The notes beneath the pieces were generated by a model. That model did no database searches. It saw only the letters and a list, made by a program, of their open reading frames with translations, and was not told the DNA's origin. Positions 8,931 through 23,435 of a stretch of DNA of 64,000 nucleotides are shown here, piece by piece. Within the stretch, counting starts at the first letter, position 1; each line of letters starts with the position of its first letter. This DNA comes from Psychrobacillus sp. OK032 (GTDB taxonomy: Bacteria; Bacillota; Bacilli; Bacillales_A; Planococcaceae), in contig NZ_FOGY01000003.1 of NCBI RefSeq assembly GCF_900111345.1, forward strand, positions 310,001-374,000. The letters are read 5' to 3'. The translations under genes were made by a program, and so were the position numbers.

Positions 8931-9476
8931 ATGGAAGCAAAAGATTTGTGGAAAGAGCAAATAGAACAGCTTCTTCTGGAAGTGGAGCAGCAAATTGACT
9001 TTCACGAAGACGATCTTTTTGTAATCGGCTGTTCAACCTCAGAAATTATAGGTGAGAAAATTGGAACCGCTGGTGGTTTAGAAGTAGCAGAGGTTTTATA
9101 TGGACCATTCCAAGCATTTGCAGTGCGCAATAACGTGCATTTAGCTTTTCAGGGCTGCGAGCATATAAATCGTGCAATTACTATGGAAAGAAAGACGCAA
9201 AAGCTTTATAGATTACCGGAAGTTTCTGTTATTCCAGTTGTTCGTGCAGGTGGCTCCATGTCTGCTTATGCGTACACGCAATTCCAAGACCCAGTCGTAG
9301 TCGAGCATGTACAAGCACGTGCCGGCATTGATATAGGACAAACCCTTATTGGTATGCAGTTACAGCCTGTAGCTGTTCCAATTCGCGTGTCCACAAAACA
9401 AATTGGGGGAGCAGTCGTGACGATTGCAAACACACGTCCGAAACTAATTGGTGGAGAACGTGCATTTTACGGATGA
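8931..9476 (+). CDS. ywlG: YwlG, UPF0340 family protein
   Basis: This 181-residue soluble protein belongs to the conserved Firmicutes UPF0340 (TIGR01440) family. Features seen are FVIGCSTSEIIGEKIGTAG, LAFQGCEHINRA and a C-terminal VTIANTRPKLIGGERAFYG-like end (residues about 162-181). The biochemical function is not established. It lies between rpiB and glyA as in B. subtilis, 18 bp after rpiB and 21 bp before glyA, so all three are probably one transcript. A GAGGAAGAAGGG site precedes the ATG. Confidence 0.9.
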   Translation: MEAKDLWKEQIEQLLLEVEQQIDFHEDDLFVIGCSTSEIIGEKIGTAGGLEVAEVLYGPFQAFAVRNNVHLAFQGCEHINRAITMERKTQKLYRLPEVSVIPVVRAGGSMSAYAYTQFQDPVVVEHVQARAGIDIGQTLIGMQLQPVAVPIRVSTKQIGGAVVTIANTRPKLIGGERAFYG

Positions 9477-9497
9477 TATTAGAGGAGGAAATGAGAA

Positions 9498-10736
9498 ATG
9501 GAGAAAATTTTAACACAAGATCCAGCAGTATACGAAGCGATGCTAGCGGAGAAAAAACGTCAGCAATCAAATATCGAGTTAATCGCATCTGAAAACTTTG
9601 TATCCGAAGCAGTTATGGAAGCACAAGGTTCAGTACTGACAAATAAATATGCAGAAGGCTACCCAGCTAAACGCTATTATGGTGGTTGTGAGCATGTAGA
9701 CGTAGTAGAGAATATTGCTCGTGATCGTTTGAAAGAAATTTTCGGAGCAGAGCATGCAAACGTACAACCTCATTCGGGTTCACAAGCGAATATGGCTGTT
9801 TACATGACTGCTTTACAACCAGGTGACACGATTTTAGGTATGAATTTATCACATGGTGGACATTTAACGCATGGTTCCCCTGTAAACTTTAGTGGAATTC
9901 AATATAACTTCATCGAGTACGGTGTTAGTAAAGAAACGGAACTAATTGATTACGAAGAAGTTCGAGCAATTGCATTAGAACACAAACCAAAAATGATCGT
10001 TGCTGGAGCAAGTGCTTATTCACGTACAATTGACTTCGCTAAATTCCGTGAAATTGCAGATGAAATCGGAGCATACCTATTTGTAGATATGGCACATATT
10101 GCAGGTTTAGTTGCTGCAGGCCTTCATCCAAATCCAGTTCCACATGCGCATTTCGTTACGTCAACAACACATAAAACTTTGCGTGGACCACGTGGTGGAT
10201 TGATCTTAACAACAGAAGAGTTTGCAAAGAAAATTGATAAAACTATCTTCCCAGGAATTCAAGGTGGTCCATTAATGCATGTTATCGCTGCAAAAGCAGT
10301 TGCATTTGGAGAAGCACAACAACCTGAATTCAAGGAATACCAAGCACAAGTGATTGCGAATGCTAAAACACTAGCAGATAGTTTAGTAGCAGAAGGACTT
10401 CGTATCGTATCTGGTGGTACAGACAACCACTTGATGCTAGTAGACGTTTCTGCACTTGAACTAACAGGTAAAATTGCTGAACACGTTCTTGACGAAGTTG
10501 GGATTACTGTTAACAAAAATACAATCCCATATGAAACACAAAGTCCATTTATCACTTCTGGCGTTCGATTAGGAACACCAGCAGTAACTTCTCGTGGATT
10601 TAAAGAAGAAGAAATGAAAGAAATTGCTTCGATCATTGCGAAACTATTGAAAAATCACGAGGACGCAGAAGTAATCCAAGAAGCAAAAGAACGCGTTGCA
10701 GCTTTAACGGATAAATATCCGCTGTATAATAATTAA
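9498..10736 (+). CDS. glyA: Serine hydroxymethyltransferase
   Basis: This PLP enzyme converts serine and tetrahydrofolate to glycine and 5,10-methylene-tetrahydrofolate, the main source of one-carbon units. The 412-residue protein has Lys226 in [13 protein letters not shown] as the PLP Schiff-base lysine, with PHSGSQANM (91-99) and DMAHIAGL (197-204) contributing to the cofactor site. Length and motifs are complete. AGAGGAGG precedes the ATG. It ends the rpiB-ywlG-glyA run and has its own strong terminator. Confidence 0.97.
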   Translation: MEKILTQDPAVYEAMLAEKKRQQSNIELIASENFVSEAVMEAQGSVLTNKYAEGYPAKRYYGGCEHVDVVENIARDRLKEIFGAEHANVQPHSGSQANMAVYMTALQPGDTILGMNLSHGGHLTHGSPVNFSGIQYNFIEYGVSKETELIDYEEVRAIALEHKPKMIVAGASAYSRTIDFAKFREIADEIGAYLFVDMAHIAGLVAAGLHPNPVPHAHFVTSTTHKTLRGPRGGLILTTEEFAKKIDKTIFPGIQGGPLMHVIAAKAVAFGEAQQPEFKEYQAQVIANAKTLADSLVAEGLRIVSGGTDNHLMLVDVSALELTGKIAEHVLDEVGITVNKNTIPYETQSPFITSGVRLGTPAVTSRGFKEEEMKEIASIIAKLLKNHEDAEVIQEAKERVAALTDKYPLYNN

Positions 10737-10750
10737 TCACATATTTGAAT

Positions 10751-10790
10751 TAAGCTACCTTGCCAAAGCGAGGTAGCTTATTTAGATTTT
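10751..10790 (+). terminator. Intrinsic terminator of glyA
   Basis: A perfect 10-bp stem, TAAGCTACCT (10751-10760) with AGGTAGCTTA (10771-10780), followed by TTTAGATTTT. Confidence 0.85.
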
Positions 10791-10851
10791 AGAAACGACC
10801 TGTATGTAGTTATCGATAAAATAGTAATAGAAATGAATGAAAAAGCCCTAA

Positions 10852-11040
10852 ACGACAAAAGATAGCTGAACACGACAAAATTGAAAATAAGGTATTAGCT
10901 ACGCAAAGAGCAATCTTTAAGAAAATAGTTTCCAATAAAATCCCAACCGAGACAAAACGAGCAGTGAACACGACAAACGACCATCGAACGCGACAAAGCC
11001 CCAGGTGAACACAACAAACAACCCATCGAACACGACAAAC
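10852..11040 (+). repeat. 21-bp-period GACA array A1
   Basis: A five-copy array has GACA (or AACA) cores at 10951, 10972, 10992, 11013 and 11034, i.e. steps of 21, 20, 21 and 21. Most copies read GAACRCGACAAA; the first is GAGACAAA. A two-copy remnant precedes it (cores at 10854 and 10874). The array follows the glyA terminator and precedes the upp promoter. The 20-bp step would break any reading frame, so the array is non-coding. Confidence 0.85.
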
Positions 11041-11172
11041 TAACTATGAGATTTTTAATACTTTTTCTTGCTCTTAAAGCAGTCAGAAAATTAATTATTA
11101 CAAACCAATGACAATAGCGCAAATAGACGCAATATTAAAACGTAGGATTAGTGGTATGTTCACTGCGTTTTT

Positions 11173-11181
11173 TGTTATAAT
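11173..11181 (+). promoter_or_regulatory. Extended -10 promoter of upp
   Basis: TGTTATAAT is an extended -10 (TGn plus consensus TATAAT at 11176-11181). The -35 region is poor. Initiation would be near 11188, about 33 nt before the upp start. Confidence 0.55.
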
Positions 11182-11220
11182 TAATAGAATTTCAAATAAA
11201 ACCACGAAGGAGATAAAAAT

Positions 11221-11850
11221 ATGCCTAAAGTTTTCGTATTTGACCACCCACTTATTCAACACAAACTCACATATATCCGCAATATTGAAACGGGAACAAA
11301 AGAATTCCGTGAACTTGTTGATGAAGTGGCTACACTAATGGCTTTTGAAATTACTCGTGATCTGCCATTAGAGGAAACAGAAGTGAAAACACCGGTCCAA
11401 ACAACTCAATCAAAAGTATTAGCCGGGAAGAAAATTGGAATCGTTCCAATATTACGTGCAGGAATAGGGATGGTTGATGGTATTTTAAAATTAATCCCCG
11501 CTGCAAAGGTTGGACATATTGGGCTATACAGAGATCCCGAAACATTACAACCTGTAGAATATTATGTGAAGCTTCCAGCTGATGTGGCTGAACGTGATTT
11601 TATTTTAGTAGATCCTATGCTTGCAACAGGTGGCTCCGCAATTGAGGCAGTAAATTCACTTAAAACACGCGGAGCAACGAGTATTAAGTTTATGTGCTTA
11701 ATCGCAGCTCCTGAAGGTGTAGAAGCATTACAAAAGGCGCATCCGGATGTAGATATTTATATAGCTGCACTCGATGAAAAATTAAATGAACATGGTTATA
11801 TCGTACCAGGTTTGGGTGACGCTGGTGACCGTTTATTCGGAACGAAGTAA
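11221..11850 (+). CDS. upp: Uracil phosphoribosyltransferase
   Basis: Upp salvages uracil by transferring phosphoribose from PRPP to give UMP. The 209-residue protein contains the PRPP-binding loop DPMLATGGS at 131-139 and the uracil-binding C-terminal region [16 protein letters not shown]. Both are complete. ACGAAGGAGA precedes the ATG. It lies between glyA and the ATP synthase operon as in Bacillus. A T-rich stretch follows the stop, but the hairpin in front of it is weak (TTTATT/AATAAA), so termination there is uncertain. Confidence 0.97.
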   Translation: MPKVFVFDHPLIQHKLTYIRNIETGTKEFRELVDEVATLMAFEITRDLPLEETEVKTPVQTTQSKVLAGKKIGIVPILRAGIGMVDGILKLIPAAKVGHIGLYRDPETLQPVEYYVKLPADVAERDFILVDPMLATGGSAIEAVNSLKTRGATSIKFMCLIAAPEGVEALQKAHPDVDIYIAALDEKLNEHGYIVPGLGDAGDRLFGTK

Positions 11851-11983
11851 TAAATTTCTTTTTTTTTTATAACTGGAGACACAAAAATTATCGTTTGACA
11901 AGCAATGAGTAAACATAATTTTCTTAAATTTGTCGATACGATGTCAAAGTGGATCCATTTGTGAAGTTTTTCACTCTTAGTAA

Positions 11984-12012
11984 TTGACATCAAATTGCCC
12001 CTATTGTATGCT
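11984..12012 (+). promoter_or_regulatory. Sigma-A promoter of the atp operon
   Basis: A consensus TTGACA (11984-11989) is separated by 17 bases from TATGCT (12007-12012). The first gene starts about 100 nt downstream of the predicted start site. Confidence 0.75.
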
Positions 12013-12120
12013 TACAAAGGATATCAATGATAGGGGTTTCATGCTCGAAATACTTGTCGTATCAACTTTCTACTAGATTCGCAGTTTTTACTTAATAAGG
12101 AAAAACGTGAGGATTCATTT

Positions 12121-12339
12121 ATGCGTCAGACAAGACGTCCGTTACAAGGGATAGCATTGTATTCAGCGATTCTCTCACAGCTTGTAGGTTCTATATTAAT
12201 AGGAACATTCACAGGAATGTGGATAGATAAAACATATGGAACCACTCCAGTTTTTTTAGTAATATGTTTACTACTAGGTCTTTTGGCCGGCGTATTGGCG
12301 CTTATTACTACCATTCGAAAATATGATTCAGGAGACTAA
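12121..12339 (+). CDS. AtpZ/AtpI-family small membrane protein
   Basis: This 72-residue protein has two hydrophobic segments (about 14-34 and 43-62) separated by the short motif GMWIDKTYGT, typical of the AtpZ/AtpI family. Such proteins often precede the F1Fo genes and are thought to help ring assembly or Mg2+/Ca2+ supply. It is the first gene of the atp transcript, about 110 bp after the promoter, with CGTGAGG upstream of the ATG. It is followed 6 bp later by atpI. The exact role is not established by the sequence. Confidence 0.8.
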   Translation: MRQTRRPLQGIALYSAILSQLVGSILIGTFTGMWIDKTYGTTPVFLVICLLLGLLAGVLALITTIRKYDSGD

Positions 12340-12345
12340 AGAACA

Positions 12346-12717
12346 ATGCTAGAAATGCAACGTATTTTTACGAAGCAGAAAATATACATATTTTTTTTGC
12401 TAGCAGTATGTGCGCTAGGTTGGGGATTCACCCCGTATTCGACAATTTTTGCAGGCTTAGCACTAGGTTCGTTATTTGGTCTGTATAATTTCTGGATTCT
12501 AACGCGTAGAATGGAGAAATTTGATCGTGTGTTATCTGGTGAAAAAGGACGAGCAGGTTTAGGTACAGCATTTCGATTTGCATCAGGTGTTGCAGCCGTA
12601 GCAATTGCACTTGCCCTTCCAGAATATATTCATCTTATTAGCACAGTTATCGGTTTAATGATTCCCTATGTTCTGCTTGTTGTAGAACGTATTATGTTTC
12701 ATACAAGAAATCAGTAA
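12346..12717 (+). CDS. atpI: ATP synthase subunit I
   Basis: A 123-residue membrane protein with four hydrophobic segments, of the AtpI family, which assists assembly of the c-ring of the Fo sector. It has the family's short loops and an NFWILTRRMEKF segment after the second helix. The ATG at 12346 has an AGGAG about 10 bp upstream; an in-frame ATG at 12355 is an alternative. It lies directly before atpB in the operon. Confidence 0.88.
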   Translation: MLEMQRIFTKQKIYIFFLLAVCALGWGFTPYSTIFAGLALGSLFGLYNFWILTRRMEKFDRVLSGEKGRAGLGTAFRFASGVAAVAIALALPEYIHLISTVIGLMIPYVLLVVERIMFHTRNQ

Positions 12718-12743
12718 TGAGTATGTGAAAGAGAGGTGAATGA

Positions 12744-13457
<714 letters not shown>

Positions 13458-13462
13458 TATAA

Positions 13463-13481
13463 CTGCTTAAATCTTAAGCAG
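13463..13481 (+). other. Intercistronic hairpin between atpB and atpE
   Basis: CTGCTTAA (13463-13470) and TTAAGCAG (13474-13481) form a perfect 8-bp stem with a 3-base loop. There is no T run, so it is more likely an mRNA-processing or stability element than a terminator. Confidence 0.55.
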
Positions 13482-13521
13482 AAATAAATAAAAATAAACA
13501 ACATTCCAAGGAGGAAATTAA

Positions 13522-13749
<228 letters not shown>

Positions 13750-13768
13750 TAAACATAGACAAGTCTAT

Positions 13769-13792
13769 AATGGCGGAAACTTATCCGCCATT
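13769..13792 (+). other. Intercistronic hairpin between atpE and atpF
   Basis: AATGGCGGA (13769-13777) and TCCGCCATT (13784-13792) form a perfect 9-bp stem with a 6-base loop. The tail CTCTTTAT is only mildly T-rich. It may be a partial terminator or an RNA-stabilising stem that raises atpE expression relative to downstream genes. Confidence 0.65.
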
Positions 13793-13878
13793 CTCTTTAT
13801 GAATTAGAAAACAATGATCAAATGTTTACATTATAGAAGCAATATCTCTTAATAGCGTTTGAAAGGAGTGAAACAATC

Positions 13879-14400
13879 GTGTCTTTTGATTACCTTATCC
13901 TTGGTGCTGGTGGTGCCGGGTTAAACATTTGGGATATCATCGCTACACTATTCTTCTTCTTATTACTTATGGCTCTATTGAAGAAAGTAGCATGGGGTCC
14001 ACTTATGGGGATTATGACTCAACGTGAAGAGTTGATCGCAAGTGAAATCGAAGCAGCTGAAAATAGCCGCCAAGAATCACAGCGTTTACTTGAAGAACAA
14101 CGTGACTTACTGAAAGAAGCACGTACGGAAGCATTAGCGATTGTCGAAAATGCGAAGAAACAAGGCGAAGCATCTCGTGAAGATATTATTACGACAGCTC
14201 GTACTGAAGCAGCGCGTTTGAAAGAATCTGCTATCCGTGAAATCGATACAGAAAAAGAAAGAGCGATTGCAGCAGTACGACAAGAAGTAGTTTCACTTTC
14301 TGTACTTGCAGCGTCGAAAGTTCTTGAAAAAGAAGTTTCGGAAGAAGATAATCGTACGCTAATCGAGGCAACGATTGCGAAGGCAGGCGAAGTTAATTGA
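13879..14400 (+). CDS. atpF: F1Fo ATP synthase subunit b
   Basis: Subunit b is the peripheral stalk linking Fo to F1. The 173-residue protein has one N-terminal membrane helix (about 17-37) and a long charged coiled coil with many Glu, Arg and Ala residues. The start is GTG at 13879 after GAAAGGAGTG. The TGA stop overlaps the atpH start by 4 bp, which suggests translational coupling of the two stalk subunits. Confidence 0.95.
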   Translation: MSFDYLILGAGGAGLNIWDIIATLFFFLLLMALLKKVAWGPLMGIMTQREELIASEIEAAENSRQESQRLLEEQRDLLKEARTEALAIVENAKKQGEASREDIITTARTEAARLKESAIREIDTEKERAIAAVRQEVVSLSVLAASKVLEKEVSEEDNRTLIEATIAKAGEVN

Positions 14401-14933
14401 GTAATTTAACTGCAGCCAAAAGATACGCAATCGCTTTATTCGAACTAGCACAACAAAAGAACGAACTTCCATCCGTAGAAAATGATTTACGTGAACTGAA
14501 ACTTGTTTGGAACGGCAACAAAGAAGTGAAGACATTATTTACTTCCCCGAAGCTGTCACTAGATAAGAAAAAGGCGTTAATTCGTGACATTTTCAAGGAT
14601 GCTAATCCAATTGTCATTCATACACTTTTAGTGCTGATTGATAAGAAAAGATTAGGCGAAGTATCAGACATTATTACTGAATTTATGGCACTTTCGAACG
14701 AAGCAAAAGGTATTGCGGACGCGAAAGTATATACTACTCGTGAGTTATCAGAAGAAGAGCGTGGGAAGGTTTCGTCCGCATTCGCAAAAAATGTTGGAAA
14801 ACAATCTTTACGTATTCAAAACATTGTAGATCCATCTATCATTGGTGGAATGCGTGTACAAATCGGAAACCGCATTTACGACAGCAGTCTTAGCACAAAG
14901 CTAGATCGTTTAAAACGTAATTTGATCGGTTAA
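14397..14933 (+). CDS. atpH: F1Fo ATP synthase subunit delta
   Basis: Subunit delta connects the peripheral stalk to the top of the alpha3beta3 head. The 178-residue protein has the N-terminal helical domain beginning [17 protein letters not shown] and the C-terminal [20 protein letters not shown] signature. It starts at a TTG (14397) inside the end of atpF. There is no separate ribosome-binding site, so it probably depends on translation of atpF. Confidence 0.95.
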   Translation: MSNLTAAKRYAIALFELAQQKNELPSVENDLRELKLVWNGNKEVKTLFTSPKLSLDKKKALIRDIFKDANPIVIHTLLVLIDKKRLGEVSDIITEFMALSNEAKGIADAKVYTTRELSEEERGKVSSAFAKNVGKQSLRIQNIVDPSIIGGMRVQIGNRIYDSSLSTKLDRLKRNLIG

Positions 14934-14948
14934 TATTATGAATTTTGA

Positions 14949-16469
<1,521 letters not shown>

Positions 16470-16499
16470 TTCTAAAGTCTAAGTGAAAAAAAACGATAA

Positions 16500-18826
<2,327 letters not shown>

Positions 18827-18829
18827 TAA

Positions 18830-19255
<426 letters not shown>

Positions 19256-19273
19256 CTTTATTTAGTATTTTGG

Positions 19274-19304
19274 AACGGGCAGAAAAAGTTCTGCCCGTTT
19301 TTTC
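19274..19304 (+). terminator. Intrinsic terminator of the atp operon
   Basis: AACGGGCAG (19274-19282) pairs with CTGCCCGTT (19291-19299), followed by TTTTTC. Confidence 0.95.
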
Positions 19305-19404
19305 TTGAATACATAATTTTGTAACGTTCAAAATACTAAATTAGCGTTTTTAAATCGTAAATAACTAGTTAGGGACGAAAAAACAAATTGGAGGACGATG
19401 AAAA

Positions 19405-19641
19405 ATGGGTTTCTTAAATAGCGAACAAGCAGTACTTGCGATTTTAGCAAATATTTTTTTTATCGGAATTTCTTTTTATGCATTACAGGCACTTATGCTG
19501 GACAGAATAATTAAAAAGAATCATGTGTTTCAAGCGCAACTTTTATTCATTTTGGCTAGCATTACAATAGGCTCAACTGTCGCAAACTTTTTCTTGAACC
19601 TCACTGCCTGGTCGGACCAACTACAATTTTTATTTAATTAA
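19405..19641 (+). CDS. ywzB: YwzB, DUF1146 family membrane protein
   Basis: A 78-residue protein with two transmembrane segments (about 10-31 and 45-66) and the RIIKKNHVFQAQLL connector of the DUF1146 family. B. subtilis has ywzB in the same place after atpC. Function unknown. TTGGAGGACG precedes the ATG. The gene ywmB, found between ywzB and murAA in B. subtilis, is absent: the 326-bp gap to murAA holds no coding frame, only the murAA promoter region. Confidence 0.85.
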   Translation: MGFLNSEQAVLAILANIFFIGISFYALQALMLDRIIKKNHVFQAQLLFILASITIGSTVANFFLNLTAWSDQLQFLFN

Positions 19642-19852
19642 TAAACAGATCCTATATGCTCATGCAAATAATGGACAAGTTTGTATGAGCATGTAGAATC
19701 TGCTCGTATTTCCTGGGAAATATTTTGTCGAATAGGTTTGGTGCAAAGTTTTATGGGGTATTGAAAATTATCTACACGAAAAGCCTGGGTATTACGTATA
19801 ATAGAACAAGAAAATATACTGAATTAGACATTGAAAATAGTGTTTTTGATGC

Positions 19853-19881
19853 TTGTATATAGTCGAATTACGTTGTATGAT
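19853..19881 (+). promoter_or_regulatory. Candidate promoter of murAA
   Basis: TTGTAT (19853-19858), a 17-base spacer and TATGAT (19876-19881). Initiation near 19888 would give an 80-nt leader. Confidence 0.45.
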
Positions 19882-19967
19882 GAATATTGTTTTGAATACC
19901 TAAATATGACATCATACATATTTCTTTTATATAAAGCAAATGAGGATAAGAACGCGGAGGGAACGAA

Positions 19968-21263
19968 GTGGATAAAATCATTGTTAAAGGTGGCCAAACG
20001 TTAAACGGGAAAGTTCGAGTAGAAGGTGCCAAAAATGCTGTTCTACCAGTACTCGCGGCAGCATTGCTCGCAACAAACGGAAAAAACGTTATTAAAGATG
20101 TGCCAACGCTTGCAGATGTTTTGACAATAAACGAGGTTTTAAAAAGTTTAAATACAGAAGTAATATATAGTCCTGAAAAGAATGAAGTAATTATTGATTC
20201 ACAAAAAAGACTTTCGAGTGAGGCTCAATTTGAGTATGTGCGTAAAATGCGTGCCTCTATTCTTGTAATGGGCCCTATTTTAGCGCGCAATGGTTTTGCT
20301 CGTGTTGCATTACCTGGAGGTTGTGCGATTGGCTCACGTCCAATTGATCAGCATCTAAAAGGATTCGAAGCAATGGGTGCTGAAATTTCTTTCGGTAATG
20401 GTTTTGTCGAGGCGAAAACAAATGGTCGTTTACAAGGTGCCAAAATTTATCTGGATGTACCAAGTGTTGGTGCAACCGAAAACATTATGACAGCTGCAGC
20501 TCTTGCACAAGGTACTACTGTTATTGAAAATGCAGCAAAAGAACCTGAAATTGTCGATTTAGCTAACTTCATCAACGAAATGGGCGGTCGAGTGAAAGGT
20601 GCTGGTACAGATACAATCCGTATCGAAGGTGTATCAGAGCTTCACGGTACAGAACACCACATCATCCCGGATCGTATTGAAGCAGGAACATTTATGGTTG
20701 CAGCTGCAATTACAAAAGGTGATGTGATCATCGAAAATGCCGTACCTGAACATATGACAGCCCTAATTTCGAAAATGCAAGAAATGGGTGTTGAAATTAC
20801 AGAAGAGGAACAGGGCCTTCGTGTGAGAGCTAGTGGCGATTTAAAATCAGTAGATATTAAAACAATGCCACATCCTGGTTTCCCAACTGATATGCAATCA
20901 CAAATGATGGCATTAATGATGACGGCACACGGTACTGGCATCATTACAGAAACTGTTTTTGAAAATCGTTTCATGCACGTAGAAGAATTCCGACGCATGA
21001 ATGGCAATATGAAAATCGAAGGACGCTCAGTTATAATGGAGTCTCCATCTAATCTACAAGGTGCAGAAGTTGGTGCTACAGACTTACGTGCAGCAGCAGC
21101 ATTAATCATCGCAGGTTTAGTTGCTGAAGGTATCACACGCGTAACTGAACTATATCATTTAGACCGTGGTTATGTTGACTTCGACAAGAAGCTTGCAGCA
21201 CTTGGTGCAGACATCGAACGTATCGGAACCGAAAGTCCTGAAAAGGCAGTGTCACTCGTATAA
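19968..21263 (+). CDS. murAA: UDP-N-acetylglucosamine 1-carboxyvinyltransferase
   Basis: MurA transfers enolpyruvate from PEP to UDP-GlcNAc, the first committed step of peptidoglycan synthesis and the fosfomycin target. The 431-residue protein has the conserved Lys22-Asn23 pair and Cys119 in [10 protein letters not shown], the cysteine that fosfomycin modifies. Its place between ywzB and spoIID fits MurAA, the main isoform in Bacillus. The start is GTG at 19968 after GCGGAGGGA. Confidence 0.96.
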   Translation: MDKIIVKGGQTLNGKVRVEGAKNAVLPVLAAALLATNGKNVIKDVPTLADVLTINEVLKSLNTEVIYSPEKNEVIIDSQKRLSSEAQFEYVRKMRASILVMGPILARNGFARVALPGGCAIGSRPIDQHLKGFEAMGAEISFGNGFVEAKTNGRLQGAKIYLDVPSVGATENIMTAAALAQGTTVIENAAKEPEIVDLANFINEMGGRVKGAGTDTIRIEGVSELHGTEHHIIPDRIEAGTFMVAAAITKGDVIIENAVPEHMTALISKMQEMGVEITEEEQGLRVRASGDLKSVDIKTMPHPGFPTDMQSQMMALMMTAHGTGIITETVFENRFMHVEEFRRMNGNMKIEGRSVIMESPSNLQGAEVGATDLRAAAALIIAGLVAEGITRVTELYHLDRGYVDFDKKLAALGADIERIGTESPEKAVSLV

Positions 21264-21273
21264 TAATATATGT

Positions 21274-21310
21274 AAAGCGCTATTCATCTATTCGTGGATA
21301 GTGCTTTTTT
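21274..21310 (+). terminator. Intrinsic terminator of murAA
   Basis: AAGCGCTAT (21275-21283) pairs with ATAGTGCTT (21298-21306) with one G-T pair, followed by a T run. Confidence 0.8.
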
Positions 21311-21390
21311 GCGTTTAATGCTGCACTTTGCTAGAGAATAAGTGAAGCATGAGTTCAAAAGCTCTTGCCTACGCAAAAATTAGCACTCAA

Positions 21391-21676
21391 ATTTCCAATA
21401 TAATCCTAAGCGAGACAAAACACCCCATGAACGCGACAAACCATATATCGAACGCGACAAAACGCCCGTCGAACACGACAAACGACTAGCCCAGCACTAC
21501 AAAACCAAAAGGGCAGCTCGGGCAGCTCTTGCCTAGCCAAAAATCAGTTTGTAAGTAACTAAGTTTCCAATATAAGCCTAAGCGAGACAAAACACCCCGT
21601 GAACGCGACAAACCATATATCGAACGCGACAAAACACCGGTCGAACACGACAAACGACCAGCCGAACACGACAAAA
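21391..21676 (+). repeat. 21-bp-period GACA array A2 (two pentameric units)
   Basis: Unit 1 has cores at 21414, 21435, 21456, 21477 and 21498 (the last is TACA); unit 2 at 21586, 21607, 21628, 21649 and 21670. Every step is exactly 21 bp and the units are 172 bp apart. Each is preceded by TTTCCAATAT followed by CCTAAGCGAGACAAA. Between the units lies a segment with two GGGCAGCTC-like repeats. The array fills the gap between the murAA terminator and spoIID. Confidence 0.9.
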
Positions 21677-21729
21677 CCAATTAAAATTATTCATTCATGA
21701 AAAATCCCAAACTAGCATATAGTTGTCCT

Positions 21730-22671
21730 ATGAAACAAAATATCCTACTACTAATACTTTGCATCTGCCTCTTGTTATTACCCTTTTTATTAATCAAAGT
21801 AAAGCATGACGCAAAACCTGCACCAGTAGTCGAAAAAGTACTCGAAATAGACTGCCCAATACTAATAGAAGTGGAAGGGGTAAAGGAGAAAATTCCTCTT
21901 GAAACATACGTACTAGGGGTTGTAGCTGCAGAAATGCCTGTTATCTTCCATGAAGAAGCGTTAAAGGCGCAATCCATTGCAGCAAGGACGTATGTGCTAA
22001 GGGAAACAAACTATGGGGAAAAGTCAATCGACAAAACAGTGCAAAAACAAGTATACGCAACAAAAGAAGAGCGCAAGAAAAAATGGGGGGCCTCCTTTGA
22101 AGCATATGAGGACAAGCTTCAAAAGGTTGTTGCCGCAACAGAAGGCGAAATAATTGTTTACAAAGATCAACTGATCACCGCGATGTTCTTTTCTTCGAGC
22201 AACGGCCAAACAGAAAGTGCGGAAAATTACAGCGGGTATGCGATTCCCTATTTAGTTTCAGTGCAAAGTGCAGCAGAAGAACAATATGCTCCGAATATAA
22301 AAAAGCAATTTGAATTCACCCATAAGGAATGGGCAAATGCTTTTGGTATAAAGTGGTCTTCTAACATAGCAACTAGTTTTCAAGTTACAAAGACAGATAC
22401 AAACCGTGTAGAGTCGATTCAAATGAGTGGCAAGACATGGACTGGCAGAGAAGTTCGTACATTACTTGGACTACCATCCACCGATTTCACGGTAACTTTC
22501 CAGAATGATAAAGTGGTAGTAAACACTGTTGGATACGGGCATGGGGTAGGGATGAGCCAGTACGGGGCAGAGGTGCTAGCGAACGATTCCGTAAAGGCTC
22601 ACGACATTTTATTGCACTATTATAAAGAAACAGAAATAAAAAGTTTTTCAGCATGTTTAAAATCTCCTTGA
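21730..22671 (+). CDS. spoIID: Stage II sporulation protein D
   Basis: SpoIID is a membrane-anchored lytic transglycosylase that, with SpoIIM and SpoIIP, degrades septal peptidoglycan during engulfment. With the start at 21730 the protein has 313 residues: an N-terminal anchor (about 5-23), the AAEMP motif with the catalytic glutamate at 68, AQSIAARTYVLR and the C-terminal GYGHGVGMSQYGA signature. The start is unclear. ATGs at 21697 and 21730 both lack a ribosome-binding site; 21730 gives a normal signal anchor and is preferred. spoIIQ follows at once. Confidence 0.9.
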   Translation: MKQNILLLILCICLLLLPFLLIKVKHDAKPAPVVEKVLEIDCPILIEVEGVKEKIPLETYVLGVVAAEMPVIFHEEALKAQSIAARTYVLRETNYGEKSIDKTVQKQVYATKEERKKKWGASFEAYEDKLQKVVAATEGEIIVYKDQLITAMFFSSSNGQTESAENYSGYAIPYLVSVQSAAEEQYAPNIKKQFEFTHKEWANAFGIKWSSNIATSFQVTKTDTNRVESIQMSGKTWTGREVRTLLGLPSTDFTVTFQNDKVVVNTVGYGHGVGMSQYGAEVLANDSVKAHDILLHYYKETEIKSFSACLKSP

Positions 22672-22701
22672 TTTGCCAACAATGCAATTGAGGTGATGAA
22701 A

Positions 22702-23367
22702 ATGAGAGAAGAACAATCAAACAAGCCTTCTCAGAAGAAGACGAAGACCAATCCGAAAAAACCATGGTTTTGGCCACTAGTCTACACAGGTTTTGCGGTA
22801 GCATTTGTAGGGATGATTTGGGGGTACAATGTGTATGTTAGCACAGATTCAGCGGAGGATGCAGAATGGTCCGATGCAGGTAGTAAACCTGAAAAGGTAG
22901 CAATCGAAACGAACGCTCAAGCAGAAAACATGAAATATCCTTTCGAAGAAGCTCTGCTAGATAACGTGGAGGTTGTACAACATTATTACGACATGGAAGC
23001 GGATGAAACGACTCGTGAAAAATCATTGCTCGTATTCAATCAAACTTACAGAACAAGCACAGGTGTATCCCTTTCTATGAATAGCGAACCTTTCGAAGTA
23101 GTAGCTGCAATGAGTGGGAAAGTAGAAGAAGTAAATCTAGATCCATTTGTAGGAGATGAAATTGTCTTATCGCATGCAAATGGTATGCAAACAAAATATC
23201 GCTCAGTCACTGGCATTCTAGTAAAAGTTGGAGACGAAGTAGAACAAGGTCAACCACTTGCATCTACATCGGAAAATGAATGGAATCCAACTGCAGGCAA
23301 CCATTTGCAATTTGAAGTACTCGACAACGGCGTACTCGTTAATCCGGAATCATTACTAGCTTTTTAA
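22702..23367 (+). CDS. spoIIQ: Stage II sporulation protein Q, degenerate LytM domain
   Basis: SpoIIQ is the forespore half of the SpoIIQ-SpoIIIAH channel needed for engulfment and late forespore gene expression. The 221-residue protein has one membrane helix (about 22-44) and a C-terminal M23/LytM-like domain (about 120-218). Metal ligands are missing: the usual HxGxD position reads TSTGVSLS and the usual HxH reads NHLQFEV. It is therefore not expected to be a peptidase and acts as a scaffold. GAGGTG lies 6 bp before the ATG at 22702. In B. subtilis spoIIQ is elsewhere-controlled by sigma-F; no such promoter was clear here. Confidence 0.85.
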   Translation: MREEQSNKPSQKKTKTNPKKPWFWPLVYTGFAVAFVGMIWGYNVYVSTDSAEDAEWSDAGSKPEKVAIETNAQAENMKYPFEEALLDNVEVVQHYYDMEADETTREKSLLVFNQTYRTSTGVSLSMNSEPFEVVAAMSGKVEEVNLDPFVGDEIVLSHANGMQTKYRSVTGILVKVGDEVEQGQPLASTSENEWNPTAGNHLQFEVLDNGVLVNPESLLAF

Positions 23368-23370
23368 TTC

Positions 23371-23397
23371 ATAATAACTTATACGTATGCATAAAGT
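23371..23397 (+). promoter_or_regulatory. Candidate sigma-E promoter of spoIIID
   Basis: ATA (23371-23373), 16 bases, then CATAAAGT (23390-23397) fits the sigma-E pattern ATA-N16-CATAnnnT. spoIIID is a sigma-E gene in B. subtilis, and the site lies 39 bp upstream of its start. Confidence 0.5.
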
Positions 23398-23435
23398 GAT
23401 GAAAAGTGTTCCTTTACTAACGAAAGGAAGAGTTG

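Noticed and set aside
19642-19967. A ywmB-like gene before murAA
   Set aside because: No frame of suitable length or similarity is present in the gap.
21697-21729. Upstream ATG for spoIID
   Set aside because: It lacks a ribosome-binding site and would add a polar stretch before the signal anchor. The later ATG also lacks one, so this is a preference only.
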